Assembly: GCF_016793285.1 (NCBI RefSeq)
Contig: NZ_JAEUMO010000207.1
Location: 1-64,000 of the forward strand
DNA: 64,000 nucleotides
Source of the DNA: Phenylobacterium sp.
Lineage (GTDB): Bacteria; Pseudomonadota; Alphaproteobacteria; Caulobacterales; Caulobacteraceae
Direction of reading: 5' to 3'
Shown here: piece after piece, positions 49,639 through 62,834 of the stretch
Numbering within the stretch: position 1 is the first letter of the stretch
Layout: every line of letters starts with the position of its first letter
Position numbers and translations under genes: made by a program
Notes under the pieces: generated by a model
What the model saw: the letters and a program-made list of their open reading frames with translations, nothing else
What the model was told of the DNA's origin: nothing
Database searches by the model: none

Positions 49639-49652
49639 TTGATCTCCGACAA
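49639..49652. promoter_or_regulatory. FNR/DNR-type box upstream of moeA
   Basis: TTGAT-CTCC-GACAA, one mismatch, nearly the same sequence as the box at moaD. A class-II promoter would start transcription near 49687, 78 nt before the moeA TTG. Confidence 0.52.
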
Positions 49653-49764
49653 TTCGCCGGCATCGCGTCGGCGCTAGGGAAGGGCCCTGGCCAACGCGCC
49701 CGCAGCGCGGCGTCGCCCGACCGGGGTGGGGCCGCGCTGGCCACGCGCCAGACGGAGTTCCGCC

Positions 49765-50955
49765 TTGATCGATTTCGACGAAGCCTGCCGCCGCACGGTC
49801 GAGTTTGCCCGCCCGCTTCCCCGCCAGACCCTGCCGCTCGCCGAAGCGGCGGGACGGGTCCTGGCCGCGCCGGTGGCCGCACGCCGCACCGCCCCGCCCC
49901 ACGACACCTCGGCGATGGACGGCTATGCGGTGCGCAGCAGCGACCTCGCCTGCGGACCGGTGCGACTGCGGATCGTCGCTGAGGCGTTCGCCGGCGACGC
50001 CGCGGGGCCGCGCGCGCTGGGTCCCGGCGACTGCGCCCGGATCTTCACCGGCGCCCCCATTCCGGCCGGCGCGGACCGGGTCGTGATCCAGGAGATCGTC
50101 CGGCGCGAAGGCGCCGTGGCCCTGCTCGAGCGGCCTGCGGGCGAGGCGCGCCATGTCCGGCGCGCCGGCAGCGATTTCCACGCCGGCGACATCCTGCTGG
50201 ACGTCGGCGCCGTGCTGACGCCCCAGGCGATCGTGGCGGCCGCAGCGGCGGACCTGGCAAGCGTCGAGGTCATTCCCCGGCCGCGCGTCTCGCTCATCAG
50301 CACGGGGGACGAACTCGCCGAGCCCGGCTCCGCGTCGGACCGCCCGGGCGCCGTTCCGGACAGCGTGTCGCTGGGCGTCGCGGCGATGGCGACCGCCTGG
50401 GGCGCGGCCGTCTCGGCGCGTCGGCGCGTCGCGGACGACCTGTCTCGACTGGAGGCCGCCGCACAGGCCGCGCTGGACGAAGCCGACGTCGTGGTGATGA
50501 CCGGCGGCGCGTCGGTCGGCGAGCGGGACATGGCGAAGGCGGCCTTCGAGCCCCTCGGTCTCGACCTGGTGTTCGCGAAGGTCGCGATCAAGCCCGGCAA
50601 GCCGGTGTGGCTGGGCCGCGTCGGGGACAAGCTGGTCCTGGGCCTGCCGGGCAATCCGTCGGCCGCTCTGGTGACGGCGCGGCTGTTCCTCGCCCCGCTG
50701 CTGGCAGGCCTCGGCGGCGGACGCCCTAACGACGCGCTGTACTGGCGGCTCGCTCCGCTGGCCGGCCCCGTACACGCCTGCGCGGAGCGGGAGGTGTTCC
50801 ATCGCGGACGGACCCTGCCCGAGGGGGTCGCGCCCCTGGGCAACCAGGACTCCAGCGCGCAGCGGGACCTGGCCGCCGCCGACGTCCTGATCCGCCGCCG
50901 CGCCGGCGCCCGCGCCGCGTCGGCAGGCGACACCGCGGAGGTGCTGGCGTTCTAG
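49765..50955 (+). CDS. moeA: Molybdopterin molybdenumtransferase MoeA
   Basis: A 396-residue enzyme that inserts molybdate into adenylated molybdopterin. Motifs are PHDTSAMDGYAVR, ARIFTGAPIPAGADRVVIQE, VSLISTGDELAEPG, VVMTGGASVGERDMAK, KVAIKPGKPVW and LGLPGNPSAALV. The start is probably a TTG at 49765 with GGAG 8 nt upstream, where homology begins; an upstream in-frame start would add 13 unconserved residues. Like moaA it begins with TTG. It lies downstream of FNR-like boxes, consistent with anaerobic induction alongside nar. Confidence 0.92.
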   Translation: MIDFDEACRRTVEFARPLPRQTLPLAEAAGRVLAAPVAARRTAPPHDTSAMDGYAVRSSDLACGPVRLRIVAEAFAGDAAGPRALGPGDCARIFTGAPIPAGADRVVIQEIVRREGAVALLERPAGEARHVRRAGSDFHAGDILLDVGAVLTPQAIVAAAAADLASVEVIPRPRVSLISTGDELAEPGSASDRPGAVPDSVSLGVAAMATAWGAAVSARRRVADDLSRLEAAAQAALDEADVVVMTGGASVGERDMAKAAFEPLGLDLVFAKVAIKPGKPVWLGRVGDKLVLGLPGNPSAALVTARLFLAPLLAGLGGGRPNDALYWRLAPLAGPVHACAEREVFHRGRTLPEGVAPLGNQDSSAQRDLAAADVLIRRRAGARAASAGDTAEVLAF

Positions 50956-50979
50956 ACGAGCCGGCCCGGCCTCGTCGCT

Positions 50980-53900
50980 TCACCTCGCGGCGAGATGTGC
51001 CGCGAGGCCGGCGCCGGCGCGTCGTTCGTAGGCCAGAGCGCCCGTCGCCCGGGCCTCGGCGATCGCATCCTGGAAGTCGGCCGCCGCGGCCTCGGACTGG
51101 CCGATGCGCGCCCGCAACTCGCCGCGAAGGACGAGGGTGTGCGACCGCTCGGTCCGCTCCTGCGGCGAGACCGCCAGCGCGTCCGCCAGCGTGGCGAAGG
51201 CGGCGTCGACGGCGCCCTCCAGCGCCTGCGCCTCGGCCAGCAGGTTCATGAAGAGCGGCAGGCTCACGCGGTAGTTGATGCCGACAAACCCGTCGATGGC
51301 CGCCTGGATCAGCCTCGCGCCCTCGTCCGGGGCGCCGCGGCGCGCGCGGGCCGCCCCGATCGCCACGCGCGCCCATCCCCCGATGTGGGGAACGCCCAGC
51401 CCGTCGGCCGCCTCCGCGCCGGCCGTTCCCAGGCGCTCTGCTGCGGCGTCGTCCCCGAGGGCCAGGTGGAGCAACGCCCTGAGCGCGTCGGCGAACGCCA
51501 TTTCGTAGGCGACGCCCGTGCCGGCGGCCCACGCGGCCGCGCGCTCCCCGCGTTCGCGCGCAACGTCCGGGCGCCCCTGAAGGCTGGCGAGGATGGCCGC
51601 GTTGCACAACGCCGGCGTGGTGGTGAGCCGCTGGTCGAAGTCTTCCCCTTCGTGGCACGCCAGCCACCGCAGGAAGTGGCTCTCGGCTTCGGTGAGACGG
51701 CCGCAATAGTAGGCCACCTGGAACGGGGCGAAGTGCGACATCGCCGTGGCGTAGAGCCGGCCCTTGGCCTCGGCGCGGGGCCCCAAACCCTCTGCGAAGA
51801 CGCGCAACTGTTCGGCCTGGGCTGCCGCCTGGACCCAGTCGGCCGAAATTATCGAGTGGCTGAACGCCATGCTCCGCATGCCGGTCATCGCGCCCACGAA
51901 CTGGCCGCCTTCCGCCAGTTGGTGGTTGCGCGCCACCACTTCCGCGGTCGCCGGCGCGACGTGTCCCTGGCTGGCCGTGAGGACCACGACCAGGGCCAGC
52001 CCGAGGTCCAGCTCGTGCTGGTCCCGCGCCGGGCCCTCGGGTTTCGACGCGAGCACTTCGAGAGCCCGGCGATAGTGGGTCTCGGCCTCGACGAAGGCGT
52101 GCCGGGCCACTGCCGCCTCCGCGGCCCGGGTCCAGGCGGCGATCGCGCGGTCTTCTTCGCCGGCTTCGGTCCAGTGCCGCGCCAGGACCTCGGGCCGCGC
52201 TTCCGGCGCGTCGCCGCGCGCCGAGATGGCCCGGGCCGCCCGGGCGTGCAGGTCGCGCCTGTCCGGCTTCAGGAGGGTCGCGTAGGCCGCGTCATGGATC
52301 AGCGCGTGCTTGAACTGATACGTCGCCTCGGGCGCCATGCCGCGCACATAGATCAGTTCCGCATCGGCGAGCCGCGCCAGCCCGGCGGCCAGGTCCGGTT
52401 CGGGCAGCCCCGAGACCTCGTGCAGCAGGGCGTGGGAGAAGGTGCGCCCCAGCACCGACGCCCGCTGCGCCACCTCCTTGCCGAGCGACAGGCTGTCCAG
52501 GCGCGCGGCCAGCGAGTCGCGCAGGGTCGCCGGGATATGGCCCGCGCCGAAGGGACCGGGCGCGCGGTTCCCCGCGCCATCGAGCACCAGACGCGTGAGC
52601 TCCTCGGCGAACAGCGGCACCCCGTCGGCGCGCTCGGCCACCACGGCGGCCACCTCGTCGGGCAGGCCCGCGCGCCCGACCAGACCGTCCACCATCGCGC
52701 GCATCGGCCGTGACGGCAGGCCGGCAAGGGTGATGCGGGTGTGATGCGACCGGGGCGACCACCGGGGCTCCGACTCCGGTCGCGCCGTGCCGAGGAGCAT
52801 CATCGGCGTGGTCGCGCCCTGCTCGGCCAGCACATGGAACAGCTCGAGCGACGACGGGTCGACCCAGTGCAGGTCCTCCACCACGAGCAGCAGCGGCGCC
52901 CCTGCGGCGAGGGCGAACACCCACTCCGCGAGCGCCGCCAGGAGCCGCCGGCGTCCCTCGTCCGGCGCCAGCATCGCCGGTGCGCGGCCGGGCGGAAGCG
53001 GCAGGCCGAGCAGGTCGGCGATCAGCGGCACGGCGTCCTGCGTGCGCAGGCCCGCGGCAGCGACGGCCTGCTCCAGGCGCGTGAACCGGTCGGCCGGCGT
53101 CTCGCCGGCGGGCGAGCCGAGGCCCTGGTCGAGCATCTGCCGCACCGCATGGAAGGGTGTGGCGGCGAAGAGCGGCGCGCCGGCGCACGCGATCGCGCGA
53201 ACGCCCTCGCCCCGCAGTTCGTCCCTGAACTCCTCGACGAGCCGGGTCTTGCCGATGCCCGGCTCGCCCACCACGAGGACCAGTTGGCCCTGGCCTTCAC
53301 GGACCCGCGCCCATCGCCCGGCCAGCAGCCGCACCTCGTCCTCGCGGCCGACGAAGGGGGTCCGCTCCCGGGGTGCGAAGCCGCGGCGGCTCGCCGCCGC
53401 CGCCGAGACCGCGCGGTAGAGGCGCACCGCCGCCCCGGCGCCGTCCCCCGGCAGCGAGGCCAGGGGGTGCGCCGTCACGAGGCCCGACACGACATCGTAG
53501 ACGGGGCCGGTGATCACCGTCGCGCCCGCCGGGGCGGCGTCCTGCGCCCGGGCCGCCAGATCGGGGGCCTCGCCGAACATCTCGATGTCGCCGGCCTCGT
53601 CGTGGCCGACCACGACCGTCCCGGCATGCACGCCGGCCCGCACCGACGCGCCCTCCGGCCTGATCCTGCCGATCGCCAGGGCGGCGCGCACGGCCCGTTC
53701 GGCGGCGTCCTCCTGTCCGCCCGGATAGCCGAAGTAGGCCACCAGGCGCTCGCCGCGGGCCCGCTCGACATGCGCGCCGAACCCTCGCGCCGCCTCGGAC
53801 GCCCGCCGCCGCCATTCCCGGCTGACCGCGTACCAGGCCTCCGGTTCGAACGGCGCACCCGGCTCGCGCGTCAGGCCGCAGGACAGCACCGTCACATGCC

Positions 53901-54345
53901 GGCGCTCGTCGCTGGCCGCCCTCGCGGCCGGAGCGCTCGCGTCCGGCGCCGCCCCGACCGGGGCGGAGCCTGCCGAAGCGGCCTCGTCCAGCCGGAAACC
54001 CACGCCCCTGACGGTCAGGATGGAGAAGCCGCCCCGCGTGTCGGCCAGCCGCCGGAGCGCCTGGATGCAGCGGTTGACGGCGTCGTCGCCCACCGCGACC
54101 CCGCCCCAGCAGGCGGCGATCAACTCGGCCCGCGAAACCACCTGACCGCGTCGATGGGCCAGGGTGACGAGCACCTGCATGACCCGTGGTTCCAGCACCT
54201 CGCCGTCGCCGGGGGTTCCGATCTCGCGCGTGGCGGGACGCACGATCTGGCCGCCCAGCGCGAACGCCGGTTCGTCCGCCAGCCGGCCTGTCCCCCCTGT
54301 CGTCGTCACTGGAAACTCATGCCCCGTCCACGCGATCGCCGACAC
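50980..54345 (-). CDS. Large wHTH / cyclase-like / AAA ATPase / TPR regulator
   Basis: A 1121-residue multidomain protein. Residues about 28-120 are an OmpR-type winged helix (FALGGQIVRPATREIGTPGDGEVLEPRVMQVLVTLA ... TVRGVGFRLD). Residues 150-312 resemble a class III nucleotide cyclase, but the metal-binding Asp motif is replaced (HVTVLSCGLTREP) and the usual GDTVNLAAR reads GEAPDLAAR, so catalysis is unlikely. An AAA_16/STAND ATPase follows with Walker A GEPGIGKT (360-367) and Walker B LLLVVEDLHWVD. The rest is helical TPR-like repeats. The start is GTG (54345), with 54309 as an alternative. The target is unknown; neighbours are moeA and czc genes. Confidence 0.86.
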   Translation of the reverse strand: MSAIAWTGHEFPVTTTGGTGRLADEPAFALGGQIVRPATREIGTPGDGEVLEPRVMQVLVTLAHRRGQVVSRAELIAACWGGVAVGDDAVNRCIQALRRLADTRGGFSILTVRGVGFRLDEAASAGSAPVGAAPDASAPAARAASDERRHVTVLSCGLTREPGAPFEPEAWYAVSREWRRRASEAARGFGAHVERARGERLVAYFGYPGGQEDAAERAVRAALAIGRIRPEGASVRAGVHAGTVVVGHDEAGDIEMFGEAPDLAARAQDAAPAGATVITGPVYDVVSGLVTAHPLASLPGDGAGAAVRLYRAVSAAAASRRGFAPRERTPFVGREDEVRLLAGRWARVREGQGQLVLVVGEPGIGKTRLVEEFRDELRGEGVRAIACAGAPLFAATPFHAVRQMLDQGLGSPAGETPADRFTRLEQAVAAAGLRTQDAVPLIADLLGLPLPPGRAPAMLAPDEGRRRLLAALAEWVFALAAGAPLLLVVEDLHWVDPSSLELFHVLAEQGATTPMMLLGTARPESEPRWSPRSHHTRITLAGLPSRPMRAMVDGLVGRAGLPDEVAAVVAERADGVPLFAEELTRLVLDGAGNRAPGPFGAGHIPATLRDSLAARLDSLSLGKEVAQRASVLGRTFSHALLHEVSGLPEPDLAAGLARLADAELIYVRGMAPEATYQFKHALIHDAAYATLLKPDRRDLHARAARAISARGDAPEARPEVLARHWTEAGEEDRAIAAWTRAAEAAVARHAFVEAETHYRRALEVLASKPEGPARDQHELDLGLALVVVLTASQGHVAPATAEVVARNHQLAEGGQFVGAMTGMRSMAFSHSIISADWVQAAAQAEQLRVFAEGLGPRAEAKGRLYATAMSHFAPFQVAYYCGRLTEAESHFLRWLACHEGEDFDQRLTTTPALCNAAILASLQGRPDVARERGERAAAWAAGTGVAYEMAFADALRALLHLALGDDAAAERLGTAGAEAADGLGVPHIGGWARVAIGAARARRGAPDEGARLIQAAIDGFVGINYRVSLPLFMNLLAEAQALEGAVDAAFATLADALAVSPQERTERSHTLVLRGELRARIGQSEAAAADFQDAIAEARATGALAYERRAGAGLAAHLAAR

Positions 54346-54453
54346 CCGGTCCGTGGCGCCGAAATCGACGACCCTCTTCGATTAGCGGGGCCGAGGCGCT
54401 GCGCCAAGAACCACGTTTTCCCGGCGCGGTCAGCCGTGGCCGAACCAGGACGC

Positions 54454-58857
<4,404 letters not shown>

Positions 58858-58858
<1 letters not shown>

Positions 58859-60162
58859 CAGCGACGCTCCGCATTGAGGTTCGAGGAGGCGAGCGCCGCG
58901 TGGCGCCCGGTGAGGCGGTCGAGGGCCGCCTGCTCGAGGTGGAACTGGCGCAGGACCGCGACGCGCCGCGCCCGCGCGTCCGCGAGGGCGCGCTCGGCCT
59001 CGGCGACATTGGCGTACTGGAAGCCGCCGCGCTCGAAGCCGTCGCGGACCTGCTCGACGGCGCGGATGGCGATCGGGATCACCTCGGCGCGGAGCCGTTC
59101 CGACTCCGCCGCGGCGGCGGCCATGCGGGCGACGAGGCGGGCGATCTCGCGCGCCCGCAGAATGCGCTCGGCGACGATGTCGGCTTCCAGGGCGCTCCGT
59201 TCGGAGATCGCGCGCTCGATGGCCCCCCTGTTGTTGTCGTGGAGCCGCAGCGGCACGCTCGCGCCCACCACCAGGGCCACGTCGTCGCCGTCTCCGAAAT
59301 AGCGCAGGCCGGCCCGCACCGTCGGGTCGGTCACCGCACGCGAGCGCTCGACGCGGACGCCGGCGGCGGCGGCCTCGCGCTCGGCTTCGAGGAGGCCGAG
59401 ATCGGCCCGCGCGACGTCGGCCGCGCCGGCGGGCGGCACGACCCCGAAGAACGTCTCCAGGTCGAGGGCGAAGCCCGGCCCGCCGCCCCAGAACCGTGCA
59501 AGGGCGCTGCGGGCGTTCGTCGCGGCCGCGCGCGCCTGGTCGCGGTCGATCGCCGCCTGCGCCGTGGTCGCCTCGGCCCGGGACCCCGCGAACAGCGGAT
59601 CGCGCGCCGCACGGACGCGCCGGGCCACGTCGCCCTGCGCCGAATGCGCGGCCACCAGCCTGGCGTCCGCGATCAGCAGCTCGGCCTCGGCGGCGAGGGC
59701 GTCGGCGTAAGCGACCTGGACGTCGCGCAGCAGATCGAGCCTGCGGACTTCGCGGCGCGCCCGCGTCACGCCCGCACCGGCGCGGGCGAGGTCCATCCGG
59801 GCCTCGCGCTTGCCGCCGCGCTCCAGGGTCTGCTGGTAGCTCAGCGTGGCCTCGGTCCGGTCGAGGATGGCGTACCCGCCCGTGCCGCCGAAGTTCTCGA
59901 GTTCGAGACCGAGCGAGGGGTTGGGCTTCACGCCCGCCTGGCGAAGGTTGGCCTCCCCGGCCGCCAGGCGGGCGTCCCATCCCGCCGTGGCGGGGTCGGC
60001 GGCGGCGGCCCGAACGAGCGCGTCGGCGAGGCTGAGGATCGGGCCGGCGGGCGGCGGCGTCTGCGCGGACGCGAAGCGCGCGCCCGCCAAGGCGAGGAGC
60101 AGGCCGGCGAGGAACGCCAACCCTGGCCGCGCAGACGCGCGACCGCGAAGTCGAACATGCAT
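58858..60162 (-). CDS. czcC: TolC-family outer-membrane efflux protein, CzcC type
   Basis: A 434-residue outer-membrane channel subunit. A signal peptide (LAFLAGLLLALAGARFASAQ) precedes two OEP repeats rich in long helices (LVRAAAADPATAGWDARLAAGEANLRQAGVKPNPSLGLELENFGG; GLRYFGDGDDVALVVGASVPLRLHDNNRGAIERA). It is the first gene of czcCBA, coupled to czcB by TGATG, and lies 50 nt downstream of the His-rich protein gene. Confidence 0.92.
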
Positions 60163-60212
60163 GGTGTCTCTCGAAACTGCGGATCAGGCGCGCGGCCTGG
60201 TCGCCGCGCCGG

Positions 60213-60626
60213 TCAGGCTTGCCGTTCGAGAGCTTTGGGTGGCCGTTCGAGGCCGAAGATGCGCGATTGCGGGGAGCCCGCGTCGGCGCGGCGGAAGGCG
60301 GCCTGCGAGCGCGACACGGCGATCTCCACCGTCACGGAGGCGGTCATGGCCGCGAACTGCGGCCCTTCCGAATGATGGTGGTGCGTGCCCGGCGCATGAT
60401 CCCGCTCGGCGCCGCCCTGAGGATCGTCCGCGCCCGGCGGGTCGACGTCGTGATCGTGGTCCACGACCGCCAGTTCCATGGCCGGGGCGGCGTGGTCGAT
60501 GGCCAGCGCATGCTGGACCACGTCGATGACCGCCTGCGCCCGCTGCACGGCCATGAAGGCGCTGAGCGCCACCAGAACGATGACCAGCGCGTTCCGCACG
60601 GAACTGAGGCGCAACGATGCGAGCAT
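60213..60626 (-). CDS. His/Asp-rich small exported protein upstream of czcCBA
   Basis: A 137-residue protein with one N-terminal hydrophobic segment (NALVIVLVALSAFMAVQRAQA), a signal or membrane anchor. The middle is rich in His and Asp (VDHDHDVDPPGADD, HAPGTHHHHSEG), suited to binding divalent metal in the periplasm. It resembles CzcI/CnrX-like small proteins found at the head of czc operons by position and composition, not by a motif I can name. A metal sensor or chaperone role is inferred. Confidence 0.7.
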   Translation of the reverse strand: MLASLRLSSVRNALVIVLVALSAFMAVQRAQAVIDVVQHALAIDHAAPAMELAVVDHDHDVDPPGADDPQGGAERDHAPGTHHHHSEGPQFAAMTASVTVEIAVSRSQAAFRRADAGSPQSRIFGLERPPKALERQA

Positions 60627-60694
60627 GGAACTCCCGTCCCCCGATTCCTAGATCGCTCCGGTCAGGCCCGCAAGCGCGGTCGCCGGCCGGTTGC

Positions 60695-61099
60695 TCAGGG
60701 CTGGAAGGCGGAGATGATCGGGCACGGTCCCGCGCCGCCGGAGGCGCACGCGTCGGCGAGGCGGGCCAAAGCCTCGCGCGCCTCGGTCAGTTCGGCGATC
60801 CTGGCGTCGAGCGCGAGGATCCTGGCCCGCGCCAGGTCCTGGGCGCGCGCCCGTTCGTTCGAGGCGTCGAGGGTGAGAAGCTCGCCGATCTCCTCCAGCG
60901 TGAAGCCGGCGGTCTGGGCGGACCTGATGAAGCGCAGCCGGCGCACGTCCCCGGATCCGTAGCGACGCACCCCACCGCCGAGGCCGGGCCCGGCCGGGCG
61001 GGCCGGCTCTGGCAGCAACCCGCGCCTCTGGTAGTAGCGGATGGTCTCGACGCCCACGCCGCCCGCCCGCGCGAGGGCCCCGATCGTCAGGTCGGCCAT
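60695..61099 (-). CDS. MerR-family metal-responsive regulator
   Basis: A 134-residue MerR regulator. The HTH is ADLTIGALARAGGVGVETIRYYQRRGLLPEP with RRYGSGDVRRLRFIRSAQTAGFTLEEIGELL, then a dimer helix and the end DACASGGAGPCPIISAF. Mercury MerR uses three cysteines; two C-terminal ones are present (ACASGGAGPCP) but the one equivalent to Cys82 is absent (LLTLDASNERA), so its metal specificity may differ. The ATG at 61099 starts just outside a mer-like operator. It is divergent from the glutaredoxin-MauE gene, which it probably activates. Confidence 0.88.
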   Translation of the reverse strand: MADLTIGALARAGGVGVETIRYYQRRGLLPEPARPAGPGLGGGVRRYGSGDVRRLRFIRSAQTAGFTLEEIGELLTLDASNERARAQDLARARILALDARIAELTEAREALARLADACASGGAGPCPIISAFQP

Positions 61100-61103
61100 G
61101 GGA

Positions 61104-61134
61104 TTGCCTCCGTACCATGGTACGGACCCCATAT
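61104..61134 (+). promoter_or_regulatory. Mer-type promoter/operator
   Basis: TTGCCT (61104-61109) and CCATAT (61129-61134) are 19 bp apart, the long spacer typical of MerR-activated promoters. The spacer contains the perfect palindrome CCGTACCATGGTACGG (61110-61125), close to the merO core CCGTAC-N4-GTACGG. Confidence 0.75.
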
Positions 61135-61169
61135 GGGCGTCAGCGAAACGACAGCAAGCGAACGCCCCC

Positions 61170-61913
61170 ATGAACACCCCCGCCGCGAGGACCGCCCAGC
61201 TCCACCGGATGGTGATGCCCGGGCATACCTGTCCCTATGGCCTGAAGGCGCTGGACCTGCTGAAGCGCCGGGGCTTCGAGGTTGAGGACCGTTGGCTGAC
61301 GTCGCGGGCGGAGACGGACGCCTTCAAGGCCGCGCATGGCGTCGGCACGACGCCGCAGGTCTTCATGGAGGGCCGGCGGATCGGCGGCTACGACGACCTT
61401 CGGCGCCACCTGGGCCTGAAGGTCGCGGAGCCTGGCGCGACCAGCTACCGACCCGTCGTCGCGGTGTTCGCACTGACCGCGCTGATGGCGCTGGCGGCGA
61501 GCCACGCCGCGTTCGGCGCGGCGTTCACGATACGCGCCGGCGAGTGGTTCATCGGGTTCAGCATGGTCGTGCTGGCGATGCTGAAGCTGCAGGACGTCGA
61601 GAAATTCTCGACCATGTTCCTGAACTACGACCTGCTCGCGAAGCGGTGGGTCCGCTACGGCTACATCTATCCGTTCGCGGAAGGCGCCGCAGGCCTGCTC
61701 ATGATCGCTGGCGTTCTCACATGGATCTCGGCGCCCATCGCTCTGTTCATCGGGACCGTCGGGGCGATCTCCGTGTTCAAGGCCGTCTACGTCGAGCGGC
61801 GCGAACTCAAGTGCGCGTGCGTGGGCGGAAGCTCCAACGTGCCGCTCGGGTTCGTTTCGCTGACCGAGAACCTGATGATGATCGCGATGGCCTTCTGGAT
61901 GATCTGGATGTGA
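61170..61913 (+). CDS. Glutaredoxin-MauE (DoxX-like) membrane fusion protein
   Basis: A 247-residue fusion. Residues 1-85 are a glutaredoxin domain (HTCPYGLKALDLLKRRGFEVEDRWL ... GVGTTPQVFMEGRRIGGYDDLRRHLG) with CPYG, a monothiol site in place of CPYC. Residues 95-247 are a four-helix MauE/DoxX-type membrane domain (FSMVVLAMLKLQDVEKFSTMFLNYDLLAKRW ... ELKCACVGGSSNVPLGFVSLTEN) with a CAC motif. It could move reducing equivalents or handle metal thiolates at the membrane. The mer-like operator upstream points to metal induction. The ATG at 61170 was chosen where the Grx domain begins. Confidence 0.85.
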   Translation: MNTPAARTAQLHRMVMPGHTCPYGLKALDLLKRRGFEVEDRWLTSRAETDAFKAAHGVGTTPQVFMEGRRIGGYDDLRRHLGLKVAEPGATSYRPVVAVFALTALMALAASHAAFGAAFTIRAGEWFIGFSMVVLAMLKLQDVEKFSTMFLNYDLLAKRWVRYGYIYPFAEGAAGLLMIAGVLTWISAPIALFIGTVGAISVFKAVYVERRELKCACVGGSSNVPLGFVSLTENLMMIAMAFWMIWM

Positions 61914-61925
61914 GGTCGAACGGCC

Positions 61926-62834
61926 TCAGAACCAGGCCCGCAGGCCCGCCACCAGCCTGGTCTCCTCCGCACCATCGCCGGCGGCCCGCGCGAAGCGCGC
62001 GGTGTCGCCGAACCTGCGGGTCCAGACGACGCCGACGTAGGGCGCGAACTCGCGCCTGATCTCATAGCGCAGCCGCAGCGCCAGTTCGGCGTCCGCAAGG
62101 CCGGATCCCACGCCCAGCGACGGGACATCCTCGGCGTAGGCGTTCAGCTCCGCACGGGGCTGGATCACGAGCCGCTGGGTCAGGCGGAAGTCGTAGCTGC
62201 CCTCGACCCTGGCCGACAGTTCGCCCTTCTGCGACAGGAACAGCGCCCCTTCGGCCTCGAACCAGTACGGGAACAGGCTCTCGAAGCCGATGGTGGCGTA
62301 GGTGCGGTCCGGGCCCGCCTGCAGGTCCTGTCGGATACCCACCTGCAGGTCGCCGTACAGTGTCACTGGACGCCCGTAGAGCGCCTGGATCTCGGCATGC
62401 TCGACGGCCTCGCCGCGCGCGCCCTCGCCCTCGCTCTTCAGGACCACCCGATGCTCGTCGGTCCCGAACCAGGCCTCGCCTTCCCACTCGTACGCCTTCG
62501 AGCCCGTGTCGAACTCCGCGATGTCGAGCATCACCTGCGAGCCTGCGGCGCCGCCGTGCTCGCGCAGGATCAGCTCTCGCGCCGGCTCCATCGCCGCCGT
62601 TCCGAAGATGGCGTCGGCGAGCGGCCGGCTCGGCGGCCGCGGCGCCGGGGCGTCGCCCACGGGCAGGTCCGCGCCGGTCCGCGCCGCGGACGCGGATGCG
62701 GACTCCGCGTGGCCCGCATGGGGATCGGCCTGCGGGGCCGGCATGGCGTGACCGGCGTGCGGATCGGCCGGCTGGGCCAGGGTGGGGCTTGCGGCGATCA
62801 CGGCCGCGGCGGTCATCAGCGCCAGGCGGGTCAC
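61926..62834 (-). CDS. copB: Copper resistance outer-membrane protein CopB
   Basis: A 302-residue protein with a signal peptide, a His/Met-rich copper-binding stretch (ADPHAGHAMPAPQADPHAGHAE) and an outer-membrane CopB barrel (GEAWFGTDEHRVVLKSEGE ... LYGDLQVGIRQDL ... YWFEAEGALFLSQKGELSARVEGSYDFRLTQRLVIQPRAELNAYAED ... RLRYEIRREFAPYVGVVWTRRFG), ending in Trp-Phe. The GTG at 62834 overlaps the copA stop (GTGA), so translation is coupled; an ATG at 62816 is possible. It works with CopA in periplasmic copper sequestration. Confidence 0.92.
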   Translation of the reverse strand: MTRLALMTAAAVIAASPTLAQPADPHAGHAMPAPQADPHAGHAESASASAARTGADLPVGDAPAPRPPSRPLADAIFGTAAMEPARELILREHGGAAGSQVMLDIAEFDTGSKAYEWEGEAWFGTDEHRVVLKSEGEGARGEAVEHAEIQALYGRPVTLYGDLQVGIRQDLQAGPDRTYATIGFESLFPYWFEAEGALFLSQKGELSARVEGSYDFRLTQRLVIQPRAELNAYAEDVPSLGVGSGLADAELALRLRYEIRREFAPYVGVVWTRRFGDTARFARAAGDGAEETRLVAGLRAWF

